Origin: Alphaproteobacteria bacterium
GTDB lineage: Bacteria > Pseudomonadota > Alphaproteobacteria > Micropepsales > Micropepsaceae
Reading direction: 5' to 3'
Assembly (NCBI GenBank): GCA_016124385.1
Contig: WGNU01000001.1
Coordinates: forward strand, 186,001 to 250,000
DNA length: 64,000 bases
Both the position numbers and the translations under genes were made by a program. Below the pieces are notes generated by a model. That model was given only the letters and a program-made list of their open reading frames with translations. It ran no database searches and was not told where the DNA came from. Shown here piece by piece: positions 1 to 7,711 of the stretch (within the stretch, counting starts at the first letter, position 1; each line of letters opens with the position of its first letter).

Positions 1-285
1 AATGAGAACGCGCTGTCGCGTCGCCAGAGATCGAAGCCGCAAGTCCATCGCGAATGAGGAGGCGATCGAAGGCATCCCGGCGGCGAACGCCTCAGGGCCA
101 GGCGCGCCCGGGAAGTCGAATACCACCCGCATGAAGAAGCGCCGGCTCTCGGGGTCGTCGAACTGCTGGGCCTCGAGAATGTCGCCACCGCTCGCCAGCA
201 GATGCGCGGCCACGGCGGCGACGATGCCCGGCCGATTGGGACACGAGAGCGTCAGGATGAAACGAGGAGAAGGCAACACGGGCAT
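1..285 (-). CDS. purU: Formyltetrahydrofolate deformylase, N-terminal ACT part (runs off the left edge)
   Basis: Only the first 95 codons are in the window; the frame stays open to base 1. The protein begins MPVLPSPRFILTLSCPNRPG and continues with ILEAQQFDDPESRRFFMRVVF, which is the ACT regulatory domain characteristic of PurU. PurU hydrolyses 10-formyltetrahydrofolate to formate and tetrahydrofolate in the cytoplasm, feeding the formate-dependent purine step and balancing one-carbon pools. The catalytic formyltransferase-like domain lies outside the window. The ATG was chosen because it sits at the usual distance before the ACT domain. It lies directly downstream of tRNA-Gly on the same strand. 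Confidence 0.85.
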   Translation of the reverse strand, partial: MPVLPSPRFILTLSCPNRPGIVAAVAAHLLASGGDILEAQQFDDPESRRFFMRVVFDFPGAPGPEAFAAGMPSIASSFAMDLRLRSLATRQRVLI

Positions 286-340
286 CCGCTGGTCGGGTGA
301 AGACGATGCCCAACGGGCGGGCGGCGGTGCCGGATCGGTC

Positions 341-415
341 TGGAGCGGGCGATGCGATTCGAACGCACGACCCTCACCTTGGCAAGGTGATGCTCTACCC
401 CTGAGCTACGCCCGC
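341..415 (-). tRNA. tRNA-Gly (anticodon GCC)
   Basis: Read on the minus strand, the 75-base sequence folds as a cloverleaf. The acceptor arm GCGGGCG pairs with CGCCCGC, the D arm contains AGCTCAGGGGTAGAGC, the anticodon loop is CTTGCCAAG, and the T loop is GTTCGAATC. The 3' CCA is encoded (TGG at 341-343). The GCC anticodon reads GGC and GGU glycine codons, and GGC is abundant in the surrounding genes. Confidence 0.96.
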
Positions 416-528
416 GCTCCGCGACCGGCAGGGCGGCTGGCCACCCCGCGTGAGGCCGAGGGTTATTGCCCAATTGCCGGGCGAGCGCAAGGGGAGGCAG
501 CGGACGGCACCGCGCCTTATCGTGCCGT

Positions 529-557
529 TTGAACCCGCACGGCCCCTCCCTTATATA
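529..557 (+). promoter_or_regulatory. Probable sigma-70 promoter for the thioredoxin-TPR gene
   Basis: A TTGAAC box (529-534) and a TATATA box (552-557) are separated by exactly 17 bases, close to the housekeeping consensus. The boxes stand out in a GC-rich background about 80 bases before the ATG at 640. No experimental start site is known; this is a sequence match only. Confidence 0.5.
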
Positions 558-639
558 CCCGGGATAGAGACTCGGTCGCCGCGCCACAATGGCCCCGGCA
601 CCGCGGCCGCTTGAAGCCGCGCATGAGGAATGGAACACC

Positions 640-1581
640 ATGGCGGAACAGCTGATCGGGATGGGCGCGGGACCCACGCCCCAAGGCCAAAGTGCATCGC
701 CCAACGCTTTGATCGCGGATGCGACGACGGCCACCTTCATGCGCGACGTGATCGAGGCCTCGATGCAGACGCCGGTCATCGTCGATTTCTGGGCGCCCTG
801 GTGCGGCCCGTGCAAGCAGCTGACGCCGATGCTTGAAAAGGCCGTGACGGGCGCGCGCGGCGCGGTAAGGCTCGTCAAGGTCAACATCGACGAGAACCCC
901 GAGATCGCTCAGCAGCTGCGCATTCAATCGATCCCGGCGGTCTATGCCTTCAACAAGGGCCAGCCTGTCGACGGCTTCGTCGGCGCGCTGCCCGAGAGTC
1001 AAATCAAGCAATTCGTCGGCGGCCTCGCCAAGTTGGGCGGCGGCGGCGGCCCTTCGCCGGTCGATGAGATGCTGGCCGCGGCGACAGAGGCGTTGGCGGC
1101 CCGCGATCTCGCGACCGCCGCGCAGGCCTATGCCCAGATCCTTCAGGCCGAGCCTGACAATGTGAAGGCGCTGGCGGGGCTCGCGCGCTGTTATCTGGAG
1201 AGCGGCGACAAGAAGCGCGCGCAGGACGTGCTCGCCCGCGTACCCGAAGCCGCGGCGAACGATCCCGATGTTGCAGGCGTTGCCGCCGCGCTCGCCCTCG
1301 CAGAGAAGGCCGGTAACCCGAACGACGTTGTCCATCTGCGCGAGAAGGTCGCCCACAACCCGGCCGATCACCAGTCGCGCTACGAGCTCGCGATGGCGCT
1401 GCTCGGCGCGGGCGCGAAGGAAGCCGCGATCGAGGAACTCATCGAGATTGTGCGCCGCGACCGCGAATGGGAAGAGGCGAAGGCGCGCAAGGAACTGGTC
1501 AATCTCTTCGAGGCGATGGGCGCGGAAGACCCGTTGACCTTGGCCGGACGGCGCAAGCTCTCCACCATCCTTTTTTCCTGA
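640..1581 (+). CDS. Thioredoxin-domain / tetratricopeptide co-chaperone (YbbN/CnoX family)
   Basis: A 313-residue protein with an N-terminal thioredoxin fold (about 25-135) and C-terminal tetratricopeptide-like helices (about 150-313). This is the domain order of YbbN/CnoX, which holds oxidised or unfolded clients and passes them to GroEL or DnaK. The redox motif WCGPC is complete (Cys55, Cys58), unlike E. coli CnoX, which lost the first cysteine, so genuine disulfide chemistry is possible. I chose the ATG at 640 over an earlier in-frame ATG (589) because a GAGGA-like ribosome site precedes it and family similarity starts after it. LonN-like, Trm112-like and DUF971 genes follow in the same direction, suggesting a housekeeping operon. 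Confidence 0.9.
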   Translation: MAEQLIGMGAGPTPQGQSASPNALIADATTATFMRDVIEASMQTPVIVDFWAPWCGPCKQLTPMLEKAVTGARGAVRLVKVNIDENPEIAQQLRIQSIPAVYAFNKGQPVDGFVGALPESQIKQFVGGLAKLGGGGGPSPVDEMLAAATEALAARDLATAAQAYAQILQAEPDNVKALAGLARCYLESGDKKRAQDVLARVPEAAANDPDVAGVAAALALAEKAGNPNDVVHLREKVAHNPADHQSRYELAMALLGAGAKEAAIEELIEIVRRDREWEEAKARKELVNLFEAMGAEDPLTLAGRRKLSTILFS

Positions 1582-1609
1582 CGGCCAAGAACGGGGAGGC
1601 GAAGCGCGC

Positions 1610-2257
1610 GTGCCGGGGCCAGCGATCTACCGCTCGATTGACGACCTCCCGCGCACGATCGCGATCTTCCCGTTGCCACTAGCGATCCTGCTGCCCCGCG
1701 CGCGCCTGCCGCTCAACATCTTCGAGCCGCGCTATCTCGCGATGATCGACGATGCGCTGGCGACCTCGCGCGTGATCGGCATGATCCAGCCGAGCGGAGG
1801 GGGCGAGAAGCCGGCGCTCTTTCCGGTCGGCTGTCTCGGCCGGATTACCAGTTTCACCGAGACGCCCGACAACCGCTATCTCATCACGCTGACGGGTCTC
1901 GCCCGGTTCCGCGCCGGACCCGAAGCTGCCAACGACAAGCCCTATCGCCGCATGGAAGTTGACTACGCGCCTTACGCCAGCGACATGGCCGAACCCGCGG
2001 AAGACCAGATCGACCGCCTTCGCCTGATCGATGCGTTGCGCGACTACCTGCGGGACAAGAGTGTGCAGCTCGACTGGGACGCGGTGGAGCGCGCGCCGGC
2101 CGAACAACTTGTCAACGCGATCGCGATGCTGAGCCCCTTCGATCCGACGGAAAAGCAGGCCATTCTGGAAGCGAAGGATTTTCGCAGGCGTGGCGAGACC
2201 GTGCTCGCGCTTCTCGAGATTGGCGCGCGTGGCGGAGGAGGACAATCCGTACAATGA
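1610..2257 (+). CDS. Lon N-terminal-domain protein (LON substrate-binding domain only)
   Basis: A 215-residue protein that is essentially one Lon N-terminal (PF02190) domain, seen in the opening [23 protein letters not shown] and the later LLEIGARG end. It has no AAA+ module and no Ser-Lys protease domain, so it cannot be a complete Lon. Stand-alone LonN proteins are widespread in alphaproteobacteria; their function is thought to be substrate or partner recognition but is not established. The start is GTG with GGGGAGG about 10 bases upstream. Its stop overlaps the next start (ATGA), indicating translational coupling. Confidence 0.88.
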   Translation: MPGPAIYRSIDDLPRTIAIFPLPLAILLPRARLPLNIFEPRYLAMIDDALATSRVIGMIQPSGGGEKPALFPVGCLGRITSFTETPDNRYLITLTGLARFRAGPEAANDKPYRRMEVDYAPYASDMAEPAEDQIDRLRLIDALRDYLRDKSVQLDWDAVERAPAEQLVNAIAMLSPFDPTEKQAILEAKDFRRRGETVLALLEIGARGGGGQSVQ

Positions 2258-2472
2258 GCAATTCATCTCCTTCTGAGCCCGCGTTGGAACTCGACCCCAA
2301 ACTGCTCGAGATCCTGGTTTGCCCGGTGACGCGCGCGACGTTGATCTACGATCGCGAAAAGCAGGAACTGGTGAGCAAGGCCGCCGGTCTCGCCTATCCG
2401 ATCCGCGAGGGCATACCGATCATGCTGCCTGAGGAGGCGCGCGAGTTGAGCGACGCCGAACGCGGCGGGTGA
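2254..2472 (+). CDS. Trm112 / YcaR family small protein
   Basis: A 72-residue protein with the Trm112-family core [14 protein letters not shown] followed by [18 protein letters not shown]. In eukaryotes Trm112 activates methyltransferases, while bacterial YcaR-type members are mostly uncharacterised. Only one cysteine of the zinc-ribbon pairs remains (in CPVT), so zinc binding is unlikely, as in many proteobacterial members. It overlaps the gene before by four bases and the gene after by four bases, so the three are probably translated together. Confidence 0.88.
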   Translation: MSNSSPSEPALELDPKLLEILVCPVTRATLIYDREKQELVSKAAGLAYPIREGIPIMLPEEARELSDAERGG

Positions 2473-2840
2473 GCGGCCCGGCGCCTGAGCCCTGGCCGAC
2501 CGAGCTTCGCATTCGCCGCGATGAGCGTTGCCTCGAGATCGACTTCGATTCGGGCGAACGCTACATCATCCCGGCCGAATTGCTGCGCGTCGAATCCCCG
2601 AGCGCCGAAGTGAAAGGCCATGGCTCGGGCGAAAAGCGCATCGTCTCGGGCAAGCGTAATGTCGCCATCCTCAGCGCCGAGGCCGTCGGCAACTACGCCG
2701 TGCGCCTCATCTTCGATGATGGCCACGATACGGGTCTTTATTCCTGGAGCTATTTGCGCCGCCTCGGCCGCGACCAGGCGGCGATTTGGCAGACCTATCT
2801 GGACGCGCTCGCCGCGCGCCGCCTCTCGCGGGACCGCTGA
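2469..2840 (+). CDS. DUF971 domain protein
   Basis: A 123-residue protein with the DUF971 fold (related to the N-terminal domain of gamma-butyrobetaine hydroxylase). Visible marks are [36 protein letters not shown] and the C-terminal [15 protein letters not shown]. Stand-alone members have been linked to iron-sulfur or scaffold functions in annotation, but no activity can be read from the sequence. The GTG start overlaps the preceding stop. It is the last gene of the thioredoxin-TPR / LonN / Trm112 run. Confidence 0.87.
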   Translation: MSGPAPEPWPTELRIRRDERCLEIDFDSGERYIIPAELLRVESPSAEVKGHGSGEKRIVSGKRNVAILSAEAVGNYAVRLIFDDGHDTGLYSWSYLRRLGRDQAAIWQTYLDALAARRLSRDR

Positions 2841-2935
2841 CGGCGCCGTGCGGAAGCCTCTCGCTTACCTGCGAGGGAATTGAGACACCGAACCGGCACC
2901 CCTACTCCTCGTGCACCAACACCGGGGAGGATGAG

Positions 2936-3286
2936 ATGACGGCGTTTCGCGGATTTTTGGTCGTGTTCTGGACCGGTCTGTTTGTTTACACCGCAATTGT
3001 GATCGCGAACGAAGGACCGTTCCTGTTCGACGTGTTCTTCGGCGACATAGCCGCCATGAAATGGCCCGGTCAGTTCAACGCGGATTTCACCTGCTTCCTC
3101 GCGCTCTCGGGCCTCTGGCTGGCCTGGCGCCACCATTTCTCAGCGGTCGGTCTGCTGTTCGGGGTGCTCGGCTTCTTCGGTGGGGCGATGTTCCTCTTCG
3201 CCTATCTGCTGATCGCGAGCTTTCAGACGAATGGCGACATCGCGGCCCTCATGCTGGGCAAAGAACGCGCGTCGGCGCGTTCCTAG
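2936..3286 (+). CDS. Small integral membrane protein, unknown function
   Basis: A 116-residue protein with three hydrophobic segments (about 4-24, 43-62 and 67-90), so predicted to span the inner membrane about three times. I recognise no characterised family. A strong ribosome site (GGGGAGGATGAG) precedes the ATG. Codon use and GC match the neighbours, so it is a normal resident gene. It converges on the periplasmic-protein gene encoded on the other strand. Confidence 0.72.
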   Translation: MTAFRGFLVVFWTGLFVYTAIVIANEGPFLFDVFFGDIAAMKWPGQFNADFTCFLALSGLWLAWRHHFSAVGLLFGVLGFFGGAMFLFAYLLIASFQTNGDIAALMLGKERASARS

Positions 3287-3316
3287 GGGGAATAGGCCTT
3301 TGCGAAGCCCTGGCAT

Positions 3317-3340
3317 CTCGCGGACATTGCCGTCTGCGAG
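3317..3340. other. Hairpin between convergent genes
   Basis: A nine-pair stem (CTCGCGGAC against GTCTGCGAG, one G-T pair) closes a six-base loop midway between two converging genes. There is no T-run on either side, so an intrinsic terminator is not certain; it could slow polymerase or protect both transcript ends. Confidence 0.4.
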
Positions 3341-3361
3341 CCGGTTCGGCCCTCACGGGTT

Positions 3362-3919
3362 TCAACGCATCAGGCTCTCATCGGGCGAGGGAAGCGGTCC
3401 GGCTGCGCCGCCGAGCACGGCCAGCAGCGGCGCGGCCTTTTCATCCGTATACGGACCGTCTTGGAGTGCGAGGATCGCCCCGTCCCGGTCGATGACTGCG
3501 GCATAGATCCGGTCCCCGTGCGGCAAGCCCGCTGCGTCGCGAAATCCTTCCTGGCTTGTGTAGAGCGTAACGACATGGCTGCGTGCCTCTTCCGTTTCGA
3601 TCCCGCCGCGCATGGCATTGTCGAGAAACACGCGAAAGAGGAAGCCGTAGTTCGTGACAACTGGAAACTCGAGCCACGGCAGCTCGCTTTCCCGCAGGTT
3701 CAGGCCCTCAATCCAGCTATCGACGTCGAATTGCTGCTCTTGTTCGAAGGCGATGAAGACAAGCGTGCGCTCGCCGGGGATGTCGGCAGGAATGACGATA
3801 TCCCTACCGTTCAAATCTTCCGCTTCGATCCTCGGGATCCGGGGTGATTCTTCGGCGGCGTGGGCGCCTGCCGCTCCGACCGCAAATCCCGCCAAAAGGG
3901 CCGCCAAGAGCTTCCGCAT
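3362..3919 (-). CDS. Exported protein with thioredoxin-like fold features, unknown function
   Basis: A 185-residue protein with a clear signal peptide (MRKLLAALLAGFAVGAAGAHA, cleavage after AHA) and a perfect AGGAGGTG ribosome site, which decides the start. The mature part has the alternating pattern of a thioredoxin-like fold (RTLVFIAFEQEQQ, then RIYAAVIDRDGAILALQDG) but no CXXC, so it is not a redox enzyme of the usual type. It vaguely resembles Atp10/SCO-like folds; I cannot name it. Predicted periplasmic. It lies downstream of the UbiH-family gene on the same strand. Confidence 0.75.
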   Translation of the reverse strand: MRKLLAALLAGFAVGAAGAHAAEESPRIPRIEAEDLNGRDIVIPADIPGERTLVFIAFEQEQQFDVDSWIEGLNLRESELPWLEFPVVTNYGFLFRVFLDNAMRGGIETEEARSHVVTLYTSQEGFRDAAGLPHGDRIYAAVIDRDGAILALQDGPYTDEKAAPLLAVLGGAAGPLPSPDESLMR

Positions 3920-4010
3920 CGCGCACCTCCTGTTGTGAGAGGAATACGCGCAAAGCGCTCGGGCGGATTTGCGCAGGCGAGATCGAATCAATCGACACTT
4001 CAGCGCTCGG

Positions 4011-5246
4011 CTAGAGCGCCGCGCCCTTGAGCAGTCTGGGCACCTCGCCGACATCGCCGCCGGCAAGCCCCATGAAAAGGCGGCGCAGCGGCGCGACGCG
4101 ATCGACGAGGCCGAGCCCGGCGTCACGCGCGGCGCGGAGCGGCGGCAAATCGTTGCTGAAGAGCGCGTTGATCGCATCGGTCGCGAGTGCCATCGCGGCG
4201 GCATCGAAGCGCCGCCAACGCTCGTACCGCGCGAGAACATCCGGCGCGCCGAGATCGAGCCCCAGCCGCATGGCATCGACGAGCACCTCGGAAAGAGCCG
4301 CGACATCGCGCAGCCCGAGATTGAGTCCCTGTCCGGCAATCGGATGGATCGCGTGGGCGGCATCGCCTGCGAGCGCGAAACGGGACGCAACCAGTGTGCG
4401 CGCAAGATGCAGCCTTAGCGGATAGGACCAACGCGGCCCGATCGGCCGTACGTCCCCGAGGAAATCGGTGAACCGGGCAGCGAGCTCGGCCGTAAATCGC
4501 TCCTCATCGAGCGCCATCAACGTGGGCGTTAGTTCCGCACGTTCCGTCCAGACGAGCGAGCACCGGTTGCCCTGCATCGGCAGGATCGCGAAGGGTCCCG
4601 CTGGCAGGAACAATTGCTGCGCGATCGCCTGATGCGGCTTTTCATGCGCGACTGTCGTGACGATTCCGGATTGCGGATAGCTCCACCCGAGCGACTTGAT
4701 GCCCACCTGCCGGCGCAGTGGCGAGTCCCGCCCGTCCGCGGCGATGCAGAGCGTCGCCGACACCTGCCGCCCGTCCGCGAGCTGTGCGTCGACGCCATGC
4801 GGGCCGAAGCGCACTTCGGCAAGAGCGGCAGGCGCGAGCAGATGAACGGTAGGAAGCGCCGCGAGCGCGCGATGCTGTGCGATCCTTAGGTGGCGGTTTT
4901 CGACCAGATGACCAAGCGGCGTTCCAATTTCGCCATGGTCGAAATGGAGGAATGGCGAAGCCGCGCCGCCGCGCACCGTGCCGTCCGAGACGATAATGTC
5001 GAGGATCGGTTGCGCCTCCAGGCGTTCAGCGTCCCAAAGCTCAAGCGCCTCCAGCAGCCGCACACTCGCATAGGCGATGGACGAGACGCGTCCGTCAAAG
5101 GCGGGAACGACCGTCGAGGGCGGCGCCAGATGCTCGACCACGAGCACATCGAGCCCCGCTCGCCCGAGCGCGATCGCCAGCGTCGCGCCGACTAGCCCGC
5201 CACCGACGACGAGGACATCGCCTGACAAATCAGCGGCATGTTTCAT
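4011..5246 (-). CDS. UbiH/UbiF/COQ6-family FAD-dependent monooxygenase
   Basis: A 411-residue flavoprotein. The N-terminal dinucleotide motif VLVVGGGLVGATLAIALG binds the ADP of FAD, and the second FAD motif, ALAGDAAHAIHPIAGQGLNLG, is typical of aromatic-ring hydroxylases in ubiquinone synthesis. Which ring position it hydroxylates cannot be told from sequence, so no specific symbol is given. Two ATGs are possible: this one, or one nine codons earlier (5273). The shorter form puts the FAD motif at the usual distance from the N-terminus, and neither has a strong ribosome site. It diverges from glnK, and the shared spacer holds a palindrome and a sigma-54-like element. Confidence 0.88.
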   Translation of the reverse strand: MKHAADLSGDVLVVGGGLVGATLAIALGRAGLDVLVVEHLAPPSTVVPAFDGRVSSIAYASVRLLEALELWDAERLEAQPILDIIVSDGTVRGGAASPFLHFDHGEIGTPLGHLVENRHLRIAQHRALAALPTVHLLAPAALAEVRFGPHGVDAQLADGRQVSATLCIAADGRDSPLRRQVGIKSLGWSYPQSGIVTTVAHEKPHQAIAQQLFLPAGPFAILPMQGNRCSLVWTERAELTPTLMALDEERFTAELAARFTDFLGDVRPIGPRWSYPLRLHLARTLVASRFALAGDAAHAIHPIAGQGLNLGLRDVAALSEVLVDAMRLGLDLGAPDVLARYERWRRFDAAAMALATDAINALFSNDLPPLRAARDAGLGLVDRVAPLRRLFMGLAGGDVGEVPRLLKGAAL

Positions 5247-5314
5247 GCCGCGATGGTGCGCTTCCGCGCTCATTTGCGGAAGGCGACAGATTGTCGGCTC
5301 ACCTGGTGAAAAAA

Positions 5315-5338
5315 TAGGCAAAAATTGCGTTTTGCCTA
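5315..5338. promoter_or_regulatory. Perfect inverted repeat in the ubiH-like/glnK spacer
   Basis: TAGGCAAAA and TTTTGCCTA form a perfect 9-base inverted repeat separated by six bases. It lies in the divergent spacer, 69 bases upstream of the monooxygenase ATG. No T-run follows, so an operator is more likely than a terminator. The regulator is unknown. Confidence 0.45.
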
Positions 5339-5434
5339 CAAAAAAGGCTCCGATGCCGTAAGCGGCGTCAGAGCGATCCCAGAGCACATGTCAGAAGCGA
5401 GCCGAATCAAGGATTTATCCCAAGTGTCGCACCC

Positions 5435-5448
5435 GGCACGCTTTTTGA
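5435..5448 (+). promoter_or_regulatory. Sigma-54-like promoter upstream of glnK (imperfect)
   Basis: GGCAC, five bases, then TTGA gives the -24 GG and the -12 element with correct 10-base separation; the consensus at -12 is TTGC, so the key C is replaced by A. It lies about 90 bases before glnK, a gene pair commonly under NtrC and sigma-54. Support is positional plus partial motif. Confidence 0.4.
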
Positions 5449-5484
5449 AAACTTAACAATGTGTGACGATGTGCGCGGCTGTAG

Positions 5485-5877
<393 letters not shown>

Positions 5878-6023
5878 CGCGGCGAAATCGGGGGGTGTCG
5901 CGTGACGTTTGGGGAATTGTTGCTCGTCGTGATGGCGGCATCGCTGATCGCGTTTGCCACTGTTGGGACAGCTTTGGGTTGGTCGTCGCCGGATGGTGCG
6001 GCGGGCAAGAGTCCGCGTTCGGG

Positions 6024-6049
6024 GCGTGGCCGGGGCAGGAAAGCCACGC
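6024..6049 (+). other. Hairpin in the glnK-amtB intercistronic region
   Basis: GCGTGGC and GCCACGC form a 7-base perfect stem around a 12-base loop in the 244-base gap between glnK and amtB. There is no T-run. It could set relative expression of the two genes by RNA processing or partial stopping. The rest of the gap shows no convincing gene. Confidence 0.35.
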
Positions 6050-6121
6050 GCACGGCCGCAACGGCGGGGTCGAGGGTTCCACTGAGGCGCCCGGATGACG
6101 GGGGCAAGAACGGGAGAGTGA

Positions 6122-7504
6122 ATGATGCAAGACAACACCCCAAGCGCAATCGGAAGAAGGTGGCTCGATCCAAGCCGAAGCTTCGGCCTGATCTCCGGCC
6201 TCGGCCTGGCGACAGGCCTACTCCTGGCCGGTCCGGCGCTCGCTCAAGACGCTGATCCGGCGCCGATCGTCGACAAGGGCGACGTCGCCTGGATGATGGT
6301 GTCGACGATCCTGGTTCTGTTGATGACGATTCCGGGTCTGGCGCTGTTCTACGGCGGTCTTGTCCGCTCGAAGAACATTCTCTCGGTCCTTACCCAGGTC
6401 ACGGCGATTGTCTGCGTGGCCTCGCTCATGTGGGTGGGCTGGGGCTATTCGATGGCCCTGACGGATGGCGGCGCCTTGAACGCCTATGTCGGCGGGTTCT
6501 CGCAAATCGGTCTCGCCAACATGACGGCGGATTCGCTGGCCGCGACGTTCAGCGACGGGATCTTCATCCCCGAATACGTCTTCGTGATCTTCCAGATGAC
6601 CTTCGCCGCGATCACGGCAGCGCTCATCGTCGGTGGCTTTGCGGAGCGCATCAAGTTCGGCCCGTTGATGGTCTTCACGATCCTCTGGCTGACGTTCGTC
6701 TACGCACCGATCTGCCACATGGTGTGGGCGAGCGGCGGCTACCTCTTCGAGCTCGGTGCGCTCGACTTTGCCGGCGGCACGGTCGTTCACATCAACTCGG
6801 GCATCGCGGCTCTCGTTGGCGCTGTGATGCTGGGTCGCCGCGTTGGACACGGGTCGGAGCAGATGGCGCCGCATTCCCTGCCGTTCACGATGATCGGCGC
6901 GGCGCTGCTCTGGGTCGGCTGGTTCGGCTTCAACGCAGGGTCGAACCTGGAAGCGACGGCGGGCGCGGGTCTGGCGATGATCAACACCTTCGTCGCGCCG
7001 GCGGCAGCGGGTCTCGCTTGGCAGGTGGCTGAGTGGGTGACGCGCGGCAAGCCCAGCCTTCTGGGACTGGCTTCGGGTGTCGTGGCCGGTCTCGTGGTTG
7101 TCACGCCGATGGCCGGCATTGCCGGACCGATGGGCGCGATTGTCTGCGGCGCGATTGGTGGCGTGATCTGCTACATCGCGGTGATGTACCTGAAGAACGG
7201 CCTTGGCTACGACGACTCGCTCGACGTCTTCGGCATCCACTGCGTCGGCGGCATCTTCGGCGCCATCGCCACGGGTGTCGTCGTCGATGCCAACCTTGGC
7301 GGCATCGGCCTCGACGACTACAACATGGCGGCGCAGGTCACCACCCAGGCGACGGGCGTGATCATAACGTTGCTCTGGTCCGGTCTGGGCAGCTTGGTGT
7401 TGTTCACGGTAGTGAGCATCGTCTTCGGGCTGCGCGTTCCGGAAGATCACGAGCGCGAAGGTCTGGACATCACCGCTCACGGCGAGCGCGCTTACAACAT
7501 GTAA
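6122..7504 (+). CDS. amtB: Ammonium transporter
   Basis: A 460-residue Amt-family channel with a cleavable signal sequence (ALA|QDAD near residue 41) followed by the conserved core. Typical segments are GLALFYGGLVRSKN, WASGGYLFELGALDFAGGTVVHINSG (first pore histidine region) and DVFGIHCVGGIFGAIATGV (second pore histidine). It conducts ammonium/ammonia across the inner membrane as a trimer and is shut by GlnK. Two adjacent ATG codons are possible starts. Operon with glnK is very likely; a strong terminator follows. Confidence 0.95.
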   Translation: MMQDNTPSAIGRRWLDPSRSFGLISGLGLATGLLLAGPALAQDADPAPIVDKGDVAWMMVSTILVLLMTIPGLALFYGGLVRSKNILSVLTQVTAIVCVASLMWVGWGYSMALTDGGALNAYVGGFSQIGLANMTADSLAATFSDGIFIPEYVFVIFQMTFAAITAALIVGGFAERIKFGPLMVFTILWLTFVYAPICHMVWASGGYLFELGALDFAGGTVVHINSGIAALVGAVMLGRRVGHGSEQMAPHSLPFTMIGAALLWVGWFGFNAGSNLEATAGAGLAMINTFVAPAAAGLAWQVAEWVTRGKPSLLGLASGVVAGLVVVTPMAGIAGPMGAIVCGAIGGVICYIAVMYLKNGLGYDDSLDVFGIHCVGGIFGAIATGVVVDANLGGIGLDDYNMAAQVTTQATGVIITLLWSGLGSLVLFTVVSIVFGLRVPEDHEREGLDITAHGERAYNM

Positions 7505-7556
7505 GGCCTACTCCTCCCCTCTCCGCTGATCCCCAAGGAGGCGGAGACACCTGGAC

Positions 7557-7584
7557 GGGGCGTCGGGAAACCGGCGCCCCTTTT
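7557..7584 (+). terminator. Intrinsic terminator of glnK-amtB
   Basis: A 10-pair GC-rich stem (GGGGCGTCGG against CCGGCGCCCC, one T-G pair) closes a GAAA tetraloop and is followed directly by TTTT. It lies about 50 bases past the amtB stop. Confidence 0.9.
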
Positions 7585-7624
7585 CCGTTGTACGAAGGCC
7601 ACGCCCGCCTTCCGGCAAGGGTTA

Positions 7625-7658
7625 GTTAACGCTTTCGCAATCTCTCGGGTTAACGGTT
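7625..7658 (+). promoter_or_regulatory. Direct repeat GTTAACGSTT upstream of ftsK
   Basis: GTTAACGCTT (7625-7634) and GTTAACGGTT (7649-7658) differ at one base, with starts 24 bases apart, in the ftsK leader. The GTTAAC cores resemble half sites of the cell-cycle regulator CtrA, but the spacing does not match its TTAA-N7-TTAA full site. Treated as a candidate regulator-binding pair. Confidence 0.3.
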
Positions 7659-7711
7659 GGTGGATCAGTCGGCGCAGCAAGGATCGGCGGGCAACGGCCC
7701 GGGGGCGTGGC

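Noticed and set aside
5902..6255. Possible small gene between glnK and amtB (117 codons, hydrophobic start)
   Set aside because: It overlaps the amtB start by over 130 bases, its second half is Arg/Pro/Lys-rich shadow sequence, and its ribosome site is weak.
6218..7480. Minus-strand frame of 420 codons opposite amtB
   Set aside because: Arg/Asp/His-rich antisense pattern and no motif; amtB is certain.
7625..7658. CtrA full site (TTAA-N7-TTAA) before ftsK
   Set aside because: The half-site spacing does not fit; kept only as a repeat with unknown factor.
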